Source of the DNA: Streptomyces spiroverticillatus | GTDB taxonomy: Bacteria > Actinomycetota > Actinomycetes > Streptomycetales > Streptomycetaceae | Reading direction: 5' to 3' | NCBI GenBank assembly: GCA_014650415.1 | Contig: BMUX01000002.1 | Location: 372,001-436,000 of the forward strand | DNA: 64,000 nt | Shown: positions 11,923 to 21,100 of the stretch, one piece after another | How the letters are laid out: each line of letters opens with the position of its first letter | Position numbering within the stretch: position 1 is the first letter of the stretch | The notes under the pieces: generated by a model | Seen by the model: the letters and a program-made list of their open reading frames with translations, nothing else | Told to the model about the DNA's origin: nothing | Database searches by the model: none | Translations under genes and position numbers: made by a program

Positions 11923-12705
11923 GTGACCACCGCTCGCCTGCCGCTCTTCCCGCTCAACTCGGTGCTGTTCCCCGGCCTCGTCCTGCCGCTGAACGTGTTC
12001 GAGGAGCGTTATCGCGCCATGATGCGCGACTTGCTGAAGTCGTCCCCCGACGCGGACGCGGGCTCCGACTCCGACGACGGTACGGACGACGAGGCGCGCC
12101 GCTTCGCGGTCGTGGCGATCCGTGACGGCCGGGAGACCGCCCGCACCGCGACCGGGATGCCCGACGACCCCACCGCCCTCACCGAGCAGGGCCCGGCGGC
12201 GGGCTTCGGCGCCGACCCCATCCAGGCCTTCCACCGGGTGGGCTGCATCGCGGACGCGGCGACCATCCGCGAACGCGAGGACGGCAGCTTCGAGGTGCTG
12301 GCCACGGGCACGAAGCGGGTGCGGCTGCTGTCGGTGGACGCGAGCGGCCCCTACCTGGTGGCCGAGCTGGAGGAGCTGGAGGAGGACCCGGGCGACGAGG
12401 CGGGCGCCCTCGCGGAGGGTGTGCTGCGTGCGTTCCGTACGTATCAGAAGCGGCTGGCGGGGGCCCGCGAGGCGACCCTGACGACGGCCGCCGACCTCCC
12501 CGACGAGCCGTCGGTCGTCTCCTACCTGGTGGCGGCCGCGACCATGCTCGACACCCCGACCCGGCAGCGGCTCCTCCAGGCCCCCGACACGGCGACCCGG
12601 CTGCGCGAGGAACTGACGATCCTGCGCCAGGAAACGGCCCTGATCCGGCACCTGCCGTCGATCCCGGCCGAGGCCCTCACCCGGGCCCCGACCTGCCCCA
12701 ACTGA
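11923..12705 (+). CDS. LON peptidase substrate-binding domain protein
   Basis: A 260-residue protein made only of a LON N-terminal (substrate-binding, PUA-like) domain with a helical tail. ARLPLFPLNSVLFPGLVLPL at the N-terminus is the LON-domain signature. There is no AAA ATPase and no Ser-Lys protease domain, so it is not a protease itself. An acidic insert (about residues 45-60, DADAGSDSDDGTDDE) interrupts the domain. GTG 11923 is chosen because the LON motif starts at once; a longer frame from 11875 overlaps the preceding gene. Role unknown, possibly an adaptor. Confidence 0.85.
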   Translation: MTTARLPLFPLNSVLFPGLVLPLNVFEERYRAMMRDLLKSSPDADAGSDSDDGTDDEARRFAVVAIRDGRETARTATGMPDDPTALTEQGPAAGFGADPIQAFHRVGCIADAATIREREDGSFEVLATGTKRVRLLSVDASGPYLVAELEELEEDPGDEAGALAEGVLRAFRTYQKRLAGAREATLTTAADLPDEPSVVSYLVAAATMLDTPTRQRLLQAPDTATRLREELTILRQETALIRHLPSIPAEALTRAPTCPN

Positions 12706-12722
12706 CGATCGGATTACGTACG

Positions 12723-13223
12723 TTGGCGAAGAAGAAGCAGGCCGCGCAGTCGGGCGGGACTCCCGCGACGGTGGCCCTGACGGCGGCGGGCACCGCGTAC
12801 ACGGTGCATGCGTACGAGCACGACCCGGCGGCCGCGTCCTACGGCGAGGAGGCCGCCGCAGCGCTCGGCGTCACCCCGGACCGGGTCTTCAAGACGCTGG
12901 TCGCGGACGTGGACGGGACGCTGACCGTGGCGGTCGTGCCGGTGGCCGGCTCTCTGGACCTGAAGGCGCTGGCGTCCGCCGTCGGCGGCAAGAAGGCGGT
13001 CATGGCGGACCCGGCGGCGGCCGAGCGCACAACGGGGTACGTCCGGGGCGGGATCTCCCCTCTCGGCCAGCGCAAGAAGCTCCGCACGGTGCTGGACGCG
13101 TCGGCCTCCGCCCACGCCACGATCTGCATCTCGGCGGGCCGCCGGGGACTGGAGGTCGAACTGGCCCCCGGCGACCTGGCCGCACTGACCTCAGCGGTCC
13201 TGGCACCGATCGGGCGCGCCTAG
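12723..13223 (+). CDS. ybaK: Cys-tRNA(Pro)/aminoacyl-tRNA deacylase, YbaK type
   Basis: A 166-residue freestanding editing domain of the YbaK/ProX family, which hydrolyses mischarged Cys-tRNA(Pro) in trans. Family blocks seen are DRVFKTLVAD, GKKAVMADP, ERTTGYVRGGISPLGQ and ISAGRRGLEVEL, including the conserved catalytic Lys in the FKTL block. The start is TTG 12723 (LAKKKQ), 17 bases after the LON gene stop; no ATG is available nearby. Full length for the family. Confidence 0.92.
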   Translation: MAKKKQAAQSGGTPATVALTAAGTAYTVHAYEHDPAAASYGEEAAAALGVTPDRVFKTLVADVDGTLTVAVVPVAGSLDLKALASAVGGKKAVMADPAAAERTTGYVRGGISPLGQRKKLRTVLDASASAHATICISAGRRGLEVELAPGDLAALTSAVLAPIGRA

Positions 13224-13226
13224 GGG

Positions 13227-13400
13227 CGCGGGGCTGTGTCGATTTGCGGCTCCGCCGCGTGGGCGCGACCAGCCACCCGCCCACCCGCACGGGGACCGTT
13301 CACAGCCCCGCGGGTTTAGGTGAAGGGGCGGGTCAGGGGCAGCCCGCCGCAGGCGAAACAGCAACCACACACGCCCCGCGGCGACACCGCACCCACCCCG
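13227..13400. repeat. Composite GC-rich intergenic repeat, copy 1
   Basis: It starts with 12-base arms CGCGGGGCTGTG (13227-13238) and CACAGCCCCGCG (13301-13312) that enclose a smaller stem GCGGC-TCC-GCCGC (13246-13258). It continues into TTTAGGTGAAGGGGCGGG and AACAGCAACCAC. The last two motifs recur in the repeat after ileS (39010-39150). It lies between convergent genes and can fold as a bidirectional terminator. It resembles the dispersed repeat type found widely in Streptomyces intergenic DNA. Confidence 0.65.
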
Positions 13401-13415
13401 CCCGCCCGCGCAGCC

Positions 13416-13490
13416 CTACGCCGGGCGCTTGCCGTGGTTGGACTTGTTCTTCTTCACGCGCCACTTCCGCTTGCGGGTCTTCTTGGACAT
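13416..13490 (-). CDS. 50S ribosomal protein bL37 (24 aa)
   Basis: A 24-codon gene encoding MSKKTRKRKW followed by RVKKNKSNHGKRPA. Ten or more of the 24 residues are Lys or Arg, and the C-terminal NHGKRP matches the tail of the tiny actinobacterial ribosomal protein bL37 known from mycobacterial ribosomes. It is a single-copy basic peptide on the 50S subunit. GAGGGGTG, 8 bases upstream of the ATG on the minus strand, serves as the SD. It stands alone between convergent ybaK and a membrane-protein gene, and is too short for most gene finders. Confidence 0.8.
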   Translation of the reverse strand: MSKKTRKRKWRVKKNKSNHGKRPA

Positions 13491-13559
13491 CGCGTCACAC
13501 CCCTCACGGTCGGACCGTTTCCCTAGGTCCTAGCGGAGGAAGGGCACCGCGTCGACCCC

Positions 13560-14237
13560 CTACGCGTCCCGAGGACCGTGCGCCCCCTGGGACGGCGTCC
13601 CGTAATACGCCCCCCACTCGAACTCCGGCTCCGGATCCCGCACCCCCCACACCGCCGTCAGCCCCAAGTGCACCAGCACCCCCACGAAGGCCCACGCCAG
13701 CAGCGCCCCCTTCGCCCCCAGCTTCAGCGGCGCGTCGAAGACGACCCCCGCCCCCACCGCCTTCGCATGGGCCACCACGTCCGCCGTCGGCCCGAACCAG
13801 CCCCCGGCCATCCACCCCAGCCACGCCCCCATGAGCGCCCCGAGCGCGATGCCCACGACCATCGGAATCCCGCCCCGCCGGTGGAACAGGAACGCCCCGA
13901 TCCCGGTGAGCAGCCCCATCCCCAGCGACAGCAGCACGAAGACGCCGTCCGCCCCGGCCGCCTCCTCCCCCTCGGTGTCCTTGAGGAAGACCGCCTTGTC
14001 GGTCGAGATCAGCGGCACCTTCGGCGCCAGCCACGCCCACAGCGCGCCGAGCACCAGCCCCAGCACGGCGGTCACGACCAGCACGACCAAGGCCTTGCGG
14101 ATGTCCGTGGCCAGTTCGGCGTTGCGGTCACAGGCGTTCTCGGCCGGCGGGTACGCCATCGCGTCGGTCGCCCCCTCGGGCGTCTGCCAGGGGTCGTGCG
14201 GCGAAGGCTGGTGAGGCGGTGTCAGAGGAGCGGTCAC
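13560..14237 (-). CDS. Integral membrane protein (DUF2567-like)
   Basis: 225 residues with a soluble proline-rich N-terminus and four predicted spans (about residues 47-68, 100-117, 123-142 and 172-192). A short luminal loop with WFGPTADVVAHAKAVGAG lies between spans 3 and 4. The pattern fits the actinobacterial DUF2567 family, but that assignment is from memory of the family layout. GTG 14237 (VTAPLTPPHQP) is chosen because upstream sequence to 14291 is not conserved-looking. It lies 61 bases downstream of the ABC permease on the same strand. Function unknown. Confidence 0.65.
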   Translation of the reverse strand: MTAPLTPPHQPSPHDPWQTPEGATDAMAYPPAENACDRNAELATDIRKALVVLVVTAVLGLVLGALWAWLAPKVPLISTDKAVFLKDTEGEEAAGADGVFVLLSLGMGLLTGIGAFLFHRRGGIPMVVGIALGALMGAWLGWMAGGWFGPTADVVAHAKAVGAGVVFDAPLKLGAKGALLAWAFVGVLVHLGLTAVWGVRDPEPEFEWGAYYGTPSQGAHGPRDA

Positions 14238-14298
14238 CCTGACATCGTGCCAGGCCCTCCCGGGCGACGCCTCATCGGACGTCCCCCGCACACGGCCC

Positions 14299-15123
14299 TC
14301 AGCGGACCGCAGCCCTCCGGTAGGCCCACGTCGCCACGGCCAGCGAGACCACCCCGACCCCGGCGCAGACCGCGAGGTCGACGCCGACCGCCGCCCAGTC
14401 CGGGTGTACGTCGAAGGTGCGGGCGAAGGCCTCCACCCCGTACGTGGAGGGCAGCAGGTCCCGTGCGTACTGGATCAGCAGGGGCATCCGCTCGGTCGGG
14501 AGCACGCCCAGCAGCAGCGCCGCCGACATCCCCAACTGCCCCAGCAGCGTGGCCAGTTCGGGCTTGGGCGCGAGCAGCCCGAGTGCCGCGCCGAGTCCGG
14601 CGAGCGCCGCACCGGCCAGCGGGATGACCGCCGCGAGCACCCACAGGTGCCCCATCGGCAGGTCGAAGAGCACGCACCCGATGCCCGCCGTGACGAGCGT
14701 TCCGGGCACGGTGAAGGAGGCGTACGCGCCCGCCGCGCCCAGCACCACCGAGGCGGGCGGCACCGGCAGCGTGGCGTAGTGGTCGAGTCCGCCACTGGCC
14801 CTGAGCTGCCCGAAGTACTGGGCGAGCAGGTTCAGCGCCACGAAGGCGACGACCAGCACGCTCGACCCGGCGACGACCGCCCGCGCCTCGCCGCCGCCGT
14901 CCACGACGCCCCGCATCAGGATCATGATCCCGACGGACTGGAACGTCGCCACGAACAGAAGCGGGATGCGCGCCACCCGGGCGCGCGAGAGCTGCGCCCG
15001 GTACACGGCCGCCAGGGAGGGGAGGAAGCGTGCGGCGGGGGCGAGTTCCCCGGCCGCCTCCGCTTCCGTGCGAACCGCTGCGGACCCCGTCGTACCCACT
15101 GCTTCGATGGCTCCCGCGCTCAC
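14299..15123 (-). CDS. ABC-2 type transporter permease
   Basis: 274 residues with six predicted spans; an ABC-2 family export permease with a soluble N-terminal segment of about 35 residues. LLPSTYGVEAFARTFDVHPDW near the C-terminus lies in the external loop typical of ABC-2 permeases. The GTG start at 15123 overlaps the ATPase stop as GTGA, so the two subunits are co-translated. Substrate unknown; drug or lipid export is possible. Confidence 0.88.
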   Translation of the reverse strand: MSAGAIEAVGTTGSAAVRTEAEAAGELAPAARFLPSLAAVYRAQLSRARVARIPLLFVATFQSVGIMILMRGVVDGGGEARAVVAGSSVLVVAFVALNLLAQYFGQLRASGGLDHYATLPVPPASVVLGAAGAYASFTVPGTLVTAGIGCVLFDLPMGHLWVLAAVIPLAGAALAGLGAALGLLAPKPELATLLGQLGMSAALLLGVLPTERMPLLIQYARDLLPSTYGVEAFARTFDVHPDWAAVGVDLAVCAGVGVVSLAVATWAYRRAAVR

Positions 15124-16199
15124 GCCTTGACCAGCCCTTCCGTACGCCCGCCGCCGAGCGCGAGGTACACGTCCTCCAGGCTCGGGGTGGCCAGCGTGAA
15201 GTCGTCGAGTGCGGCGAACGCCGCTCCCGAGGTGACCGCGGCGACCGCGGCCCGCGCCTCGTCCGGAGCCAGCCGCAGCGTCCAGCGCCGCCCGGACTCC
15301 TGCACCCCTGCGCCCAGCTCGCGCAGGGCCGCCACCTCGGGGACGTCGAGGGGGGCCCGCTCCCGCCACACCAGTTCGACCCGGACCTCGTCGGCGACGT
15401 GCGCCTTGAGTCCGGCCGGGGTGTCGCAGGCGATGACCTTGCCGTGTTCCAGGACGGCGACCCGGTCGAGGACGGTCTCGGCCTCGATGACGTTGTGGGT
15501 GACCAGCAGGACGGTCGCGCCACGATCGGCGCGCCGTCGGTCGACGGCCGACCAGACCGCGCGCCGGGCGACCGGGTCCATGCCGGTGGTCGGCTCGTCC
15601 AGGACCAGCACCGGCCGCTCCCCGACCAGTACGGTCGCGAAGCACGCCAGCCGGCGCTGACCGCCGGAGAGCTTCTTGAGCGCCTTGCCCGCGATGGGGG
15701 TCAGGGCCAGTTCTTCGAGTACGTCGTCACGCTCGGCGCGCGCCTGCTTCAGCGTGAGTCCGCGCAGCCGGCCGGTGGTCTCCACGGCCAGCGACACCGT
15801 CAGCTCGTCGAGAGCACTGCTCTCCTGGCCGAGGTAGGCCAGCAGCCGGGAGGCGCGCTCGGGGTGGCGCACCAGGTCGTGGCCGAGGACGGAGACACTG
15901 CCCGCGTCGGGGCGCATGAGTCCGGTGAGCTGGCGCACCAGGGTGGTCTTGCCCGCGCCGTTGGGGCCCAGCAGGCCGAAGATCTCGCCCCGGCGCACGG
16001 CGAGGGAGATGCCGTCGCTGGCCCGGACCTCGGGCACGGCGGGCGCGCCGCGCCGGGCGCGCGCGGCGGCGTACACCTTGACCAGGCCTTCGACCGCGCA
16101 CACGACGTCCCCGTCGTGGCCCCTGTCCCGGGGGCCTTCGTGCGGCGCCGAGGCCGTGCCCGCTGTCTCCGTCACCCGTGCGGTGCTGCCCGTACTCAC
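15120..16199 (-). CDS. ABC transporter ATP-binding protein
   Basis: A 359-residue ATPase. Walker A is GPNGAGKT (about residue 81), the signature is LSGGQRR, Walker B is LVLDEPTTGMDP, and the switch His is in LVTHN. The last 100 residues (after THNVIEAE) form the extra C-terminal domain found in ABC-2 drug exporters (DrrA/CcmA-like). GTG 16199 gives VSTGSTARV and has no SD; TATGGT 8 bases upstream suggests a leaderless start. Forms an exporter with the overlapping permease. Confidence 0.93.
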   Translation of the reverse strand: MSTGSTARVTETAGTASAPHEGPRDRGHDGDVVCAVEGLVKVYAAARARRGAPAVPEVRASDGISLAVRRGEIFGLLGPNGAGKTTLVRQLTGLMRPDAGSVSVLGHDLVRHPERASRLLAYLGQESSALDELTVSLAVETTGRLRGLTLKQARAERDDVLEELALTPIAGKALKKLSGGQRRLACFATVLVGERPVLVLDEPTTGMDPVARRAVWSAVDRRRADRGATVLLVTHNVIEAETVLDRVAVLEHGKVIACDTPAGLKAHVADEVRVELVWRERAPLDVPEVAALRELGAGVQESGRRWTLRLAPDEARAAVAAVTSGAAFAALDDFTLATPSLEDVYLALGGGRTEGLVKA

Positions 16200-16207
16200 G
16201 AGCAACG

Positions 16208-16213
16208 ACCATA
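16208..16213 (-). promoter_or_regulatory. Candidate leaderless -10 for the ABC operon
   Basis: TATGGT on the minus strand, 8 bases before GTG 16199, with no SD between. It fits TANNNT spacing for a transcript beginning at the start codon. Confidence 0.35.
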
Positions 16214-16311
16214 CGGGGTCCCCGGCGGCGCACCCGCCGCCGGGTCCCTCCCCCGGCGTACGGGTTGCGGCGTTTCGTCCAGGTGATCTTGAGGCGGTCC
16301 GGTGCGCGGGG

Positions 16312-17598
16312 TCAGTCGGCGACCGTGGCGTGTTCCGCCGCCGCCCGGACGTCGATCTCGCGCCAGAAGCCCGCCCGGATCGCGTACCGGTCGTGCTCGT
16401 CGATCTGGTCGTCCTTGTGCGCGAGGAGACCGAAGCGGGCCGCGTACCGCAGCAGCTCGCCGTCGATGCGGTGCGGGATGCGCGGGTACATGGTGGAGAG
16501 CTTCTGGGTGTGGACGGGCTCCGGGAGGCGTTCCATCCAGCGGCGGGCGAAGACCTGGCCGACCTCGAAGGGGTCGCCGCCGACGGTGGTGATGTCCTCC
16601 TCGCGGTCCGCCCAGCGCTGCTCGGCGCTGGTGAGCTGGGCGAGGGTGGGCAGGGACGCCGTTTCGGGGGGCTCGCCGAGGGCGGGCCCGGAGCCGGGGC
16701 GCTCCACCCAGCCCTTGTCGGAGGACCAGCGCAGGGTGGCGCTGGTCGCCGGGGGGTGCGGGGCGTGCCCGGGGTGCTGGGCGGGCTGGGTGCCGGGCCC
16801 GCGCAGGCCCGCGAGGTCCTTCGGGGTGGGTACGGTGCGGCCGGTCGCGGCGGCGGGGGCCTCGGCGGAGCCGTTGCGGGCGGGGGCCGGGGTGCCGTTG
16901 GCGCCGGGGGCCCGGGCGGCACGGGCCTGGGCCTCGACGCGGGCCTGGGCCTCCGCCTGGGCGGCGAGCGCGGACTCGGGCAGCGGGGCGGAGAGGATCG
17001 CAGCGATCTCGGGGCGGGGGGCCGGGGGCGGGGCGCAGATGCCGCCGTACTCCTTGGCCCGTACCGCGCGGGTGATCCAGACCCGGTCCAGGACGCGGCG
17101 CTCGTCGGCCTCGGCGACGAGGTCCTCGGACTGGTTGTAGTCGCCGTCGGCGGCCTGCACGGCCCAGAGGTGGACGGCGACGCCGTGTTCCTTGGCGGAC
17201 ATCAGGCCGGGCAGCAGATCGCCGTCGCCGGTGACCAGCACGATGTCGGAGCAGGCCCGGTTTCTGGCCAGTTCGGTCAGCTCGGCGTGCATCGCGGCGT
17301 CGACGCCCTTCTGCGCCCAGCGGCCGTCGCTGCGGGTCAGGGCGCCCAGGCGGACGGTGACGCGCGGCATGACGCGCAGCCTGCGGTGCTCGGGCTGCGG
17401 CACGCGGTCGGGGGCGCCGTCGAACCAGTAGATGCGCAGCAGCGGCTGCTGCGTATCGGCCTCGGCGCGTTCGCGCAGGCCCTGGATGAGGGCGGCGTGA
17501 TCGACGGTGATGCGCGAGCGGGCCGGCTCCCCGGCCAGCAGACTCGCGGCGGCGCCCAGCAGATAGCCGGCGTCCACCAGGACGACGCAGCGGTCCAC
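16312..17598 (-). CDS. NYN-domain (PIN-like) putative RNase
   Basis: 428 residues. The first roughly 170 form a NYN/LabA-type PIN-like nuclease domain: VVLVDAGYLLG supplies the first acidic residue, KGVDAAMHAELTELA the second, and DIVLVTGDGDLLPGL the third. A disordered Ala/Pro-rich linker (about 215-320) joins it to a C-terminal domain of about 100 residues (FEVGQVFARRWMERL to HRIDGELLRYAARFG) resembling a winged-helix RNA-binding module. GTG 17598 is preferred over GTG 17607 because AGAGGGTGG then lies at proper distance. A metal-dependent RNase is inferred; the target is unknown. Confidence 0.8.
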   Translation of the reverse strand: MDRCVVLVDAGYLLGAAASLLAGEPARSRITVDHAALIQGLRERAEADTQQPLLRIYWFDGAPDRVPQPEHRRLRVMPRVTVRLGALTRSDGRWAQKGVDAAMHAELTELARNRACSDIVLVTGDGDLLPGLMSAKEHGVAVHLWAVQAADGDYNQSEDLVAEADERRVLDRVWITRAVRAKEYGGICAPPPAPRPEIAAILSAPLPESALAAQAEAQARVEAQARAARAPGANGTPAPARNGSAEAPAAATGRTVPTPKDLAGLRGPGTQPAQHPGHAPHPPATSATLRWSSDKGWVERPGSGPALGEPPETASLPTLAQLTSAEQRWADREEDITTVGGDPFEVGQVFARRWMERLPEPVHTQKLSTMYPRIPHRIDGELLRYAARFGLLAHKDDQIDEHDRYAIRAGFWREIDVRAAAEHATVAD

Positions 17599-17885
17599 GC
17601 GTTCCACCCTCTTTCTGGAACCTCGAAAAGTGTTCGAAGAACGTTGAAGATCTCGAAAACAAAGGACAAGGATCGGCAGGCTTTACGGGTTTCTACCGAG
17701 TCTGCCCGACCTCGCGAGGCTTAACGGCCGGAACTCGATCATCGGCGTGGCGACGGGCGAAGTTACCGCGCAGGTTACTCCCGATGGCGTCCGATTACGT
17801 ACGGCAATGATCCAAAATGCGAGGTCTGTCCTGCTGTGTGAGTCTGGTCGCGGCCCTGGCACCGACACCTTTCAGGAGGCATTCC
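17599..17885. other. Intergenic region between NYN gene and 53-aa gene
   Basis: Holds the divergent promoters of both genes. Next to the NYN gene is an unusually AT-rich tract (17612-17672) with two copies of TTTTCGAG on the minus strand, 26-30 bases apart. Further right, the direct pair GTTACCGCGCAGGTTACT lies near 17763-17780. The SD AGGAGG of the small gene is at 17874-17880. I cannot place the promoters with confidence. Confidence 0.4.
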
Positions 17886-18047
17886 ATGGCCAAGAACAAG
17901 AACTCCCGCAAGCAGCCGACCGCTCAGGACAAGGCTTCGCAGCAGTCCGAGAAGAGCAGCTCCTTCGAGGCGCAGTCGCAGTCCCCGGCGCAGGGCAGCC
18001 CGGCCGACGTGGCCCGGAAGCACCAGCGGCGTTTCGGCCACAACTGA
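17886..18047 (+). CDS. Small basic, disordered protein (53 aa)
   Basis: A 53-residue hydrophilic protein, rich in Lys, Gln, Ser and Ala (MAKNKNSRKQPTAQDK and onward), ending HQRRFGHN. A perfect AGGAGG lies 6 bases before the ATG, predicting strong translation, and a strong terminator follows. No cysteine, membrane span or known domain is visible. It resembles small, conserved, uncharacterised Streptomyces proteins. Possibly nucleic-acid binding by charge, but that is a guess. Confidence 0.75.
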   Translation: MAKNKNSRKQPTAQDKASQQSEKSSSFEAQSQSPAQGSPADVARKHQRRFGHN

Positions 18048-18064
18048 TCACTGCTGACATACGT

Positions 18065-18100
18065 GAAGGCGCCCTCCCCGTGCACGGGGAGGGCGCCTTC
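18065..18100. terminator. Bidirectional terminator between the 53-aa gene and dnaE
   Basis: A perfect 36-base palindrome: GAAGGCGCCCTCCCCG with its complement around the loop TGCA, followed by TTGCTTGC on the plus strand. It sits between convergent genes. Confidence 0.85.
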
Positions 18101-18106
18101 TTGCTT

Positions 18107-18150
18107 GCTCGTACGGCTCAGCCGGCCGGCTCGTACGGCTCAGCCGGCCA
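18107..18150. repeat. 22-bp tandem duplication over the dnaE stop
   Basis: GCTCGTACGGCTCAGCCGGCC occurs at 18107-18127 and again at 18129-18149. The second copy contains the dnaE stop codon (18140-18142), and the first gives a duplicated stop region downstream. It is probably a recent local duplication. Confidence 0.8.
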
Positions 18151-21100
18151 GGCAGCTCGGGCCCAGCAACACCTTCAGGTCACCGAAGAGCGCCGGATCG
18201 GCCGTCACCCGGTGCCGGTCAAGCCGGAGCACCGTCGTCTTACGAGGCCCCTGAAGCTTGATCCGCACCTCGGTGTTGCCCCGGTGGTGGGACAGGATGT
18301 CGCCCAGCTTGCTGATCATCGGCGGGGTGACCTTCACGGTCGGAATGGTCAGCACGACCGGCGCATTGGTGCCCGCGTTGGACAGGTCCGGGACCTGGAG
18401 CTCCATCGCGACCAGCCGGGGCACGTCCTCACGCTTGTCGAGCCGGCCCTTCACGAAGACGACCGTGTCCTCCACCAGCTGGGTGGAGACGAGCTGGTAC
18501 GTCGCCGGGAAGAACATGCACTCGATGGAGCCCGCCAGGTCCTCCACCGTGGCGATCGCCCACGCGTTGCCCTGCTTGGTCATCTTGCGCTGGAGGCCGG
18601 AGATGATGCCGCCGACCGTGACGACCGCGCCGTCGGAGTGCTCGCCGCCGGTGAGCTGGGCGATGGCAGCGTCCGCCTTGTCGGACAGGACGTGCTCCAG
18701 GCCGAAGAGCGGGTGGTCGGAGACGTACAGACCGAGCATCTCGCGCTCCTGCGCGAGGAGGTACGACTTCTCCCACTCGATGTCGGAGAACTCGACGTCG
18801 AGTCCGAAGCCGGGCTCGCTGCTGTCCTCCTCGCCGCCGCCGAACAGGTCGAACTGGCCCTCGGCCTCCTTGCGCTTGACCTGCACCACGTTGTCGATCA
18901 TCGGCTCGTGGTGGGCGACGAGGCCCTTGCGGGTGTGGCCCATCTCGTCGAAGGCGCCGGCCTTGATGAGGGATTCCACGGTGCGCTTGTTGCAGACGAC
19001 GGCCTCGACCTTGTCGAGGAAGTCGGGGAAGGAGGTGTACTTCCCCTTCGCCTTGCGCATCCGGATGATCGAGTCCACGACGTTCTGACCGACGTTGCGG
19101 ACGGCGGTGAGGCCGAAGAGGATCACGTCGTCGCCCTGGGCGGCGAAGTTGGACTCCGACTCGTTGACGTTCGGCGGGAGCACCTTGATGCCCATGCGGC
19201 GGCACTCGTTGAGGTAGACGGCCGACTTGTCCTTGTCGTCCTTCACCGAGGTCAGCAGGGCCGCCATGTACTCGGCGGGGTAGTTCGCCTTCAGGTAGGC
19301 GGTCCAGTACGTGACCAGGCCGTACGCGGAGGAGTGCGCCTTGTTGAACGCGTATCCGGCGAACGGCACCAGGACGTCCCACAGCGCCTGGATGGCCTGG
19401 TCGGAGAAGCCGTTCTTCTTCGCGCCCGCCTGGAAGAGGACGAAGTTCTTCGCCAGCTCCTCCGGCTTCTTCTTGCCCATCACGCGGCGCAGGATGTCGG
19501 CCTCGCCGAGGGAGTACCCGGCGATGATCTGGGCGGCCTTCTGCACCTGCTCCTGGTACACGATGAGGCCGTAGGTCAGACCCAGAGTCTCCTTCAGGGG
19601 CTCTTCGAGCTCCGGGTGGATCGGCGTGATCTCCTGGCGGCCGTTCTTGCGCTCCGCGTAGTTGGTGTGCGAGTTCATGCCCATCGGGCCCGGCCGGTAC
19701 AGGGCCGAGACGGCGGAAATGTCCTCGAAGTTGTCGGGCTGCATCTGGCGCAGCAGGGAGCGCATGGGGCCGCCGTCGAACTGGAAGACGCCGAGCGTGT
19801 CACCGCGGCAGAGCAGTTCGAAGGTCTTCGGGTCGTCGAGCGGCAGGGAGAGCATCTCCAGGTCGATGCCCTTGTTGGCCCGGACCATCTTGACGGCGTC
19901 GTCCATGATGGTGAGGTTGCGAAGGCCCAGGAAGTCCATCTTGAGCAGGCCGAGCGACTCGCACTGCGGGTAGTCCCACTGCGTGATGGTGACGCCGTCG
20001 GTGTGCCGCACCCAGATCGGCGCGTGGTCGACGATCGGCTCGCTGGACATGATCACGCCGGCCGCGTGCACACCCATCTGACGGACCAGGCCCTCCACAC
20101 CCTTTGCGGTGTCGATGACCTTCTTGACGTCCGGCTCGTTCTCGTACATCCCCCGGATCTCGCCCGCCTCGCTGTAGCGCGGGTGCTTGGGGTCGGTGAT
20201 GCCGGAGAGGTCGATGCCCTTGCCGAGGACGTCGGCGGGCATGGCCTTGGTGAGGCGGTCGCCCATCGCGTACGGGTAGCCCAGCACGCGGGCCGAGTCC
20301 TTGATCGCGTTCTTGGCCTTGATCTTGCCGTAGGTGCCGATCATGGCGACCTTGTCGGAGCCGTACTTCTCCGTCACGTACCGGATCACTTCGACGCGCC
20401 TGCGCTCGTCGAAGTCGATGTCGACGTCGGGCATGGAGATGCGCTCGGGGTTGAGGAAGCGCTCGAAGATCAGGCCGTGCGTGATCGGGTCGAGGTCGGT
20501 GATGCCCATGGCGTACGCGACGATCGAACCGGCCGCGGAACCACGGCCGGGCCCCACCGCGATGCCCTGGTTCTTCGCCCACATGATGAAGTCGGCGACG
20601 ACGAGGAAGTAGCCGGGGAAGCCCATCGAGATGATGGTGTCCATCTCGTACTCGGCCTGCTTCTGGCGGTCCTCGGGGACGCCGCCCGGGTAGCGGCGCT
20701 GCATGCCGACCCGGACCTCCTCCTGGAACCAGGTGACCTCGGTGAAGCCGTCGGGGATCTCGAACTTCGGCATCAGGTCGCGCTTCTCGAACATCCCGGT
20801 GGTGTCGATCTGCTCGGCGACCAGGAGGGTGTTGCGGCAGCCCTCCTGCCAGGCGTCCGAGGAGTCCACCGCGTACATCTCGTCGGTGGACTTCAGGTAG
20901 TAGCCCGTGCCGTCGAAGCGGAAGCGGTCCGGGTCGGAGAGGTTCTTGCCGGTCTGGATGCACAGCAGGGCGTCGTGCGCGCTCGCCTCGTGGGCGTAGG
21001 TGTAGTGCGAGTCGTTCGTCACCAGCGGCGGGATGCCGAGTTCCTTGCCGATCTTGACGAGGTCGTCGCGGACCCGGCGCTCGATCTCGATGCCGTGGTC

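Noticed and set aside
17626..17645. LexA-type SOS box in the NYN leader (GTTC...GAAC)
   Set aside because: The actinobacterial SOS box is GAAC-N4-GTTC. Here the order is reversed with a 3-base gap, and NYN genes are not typical SOS members.
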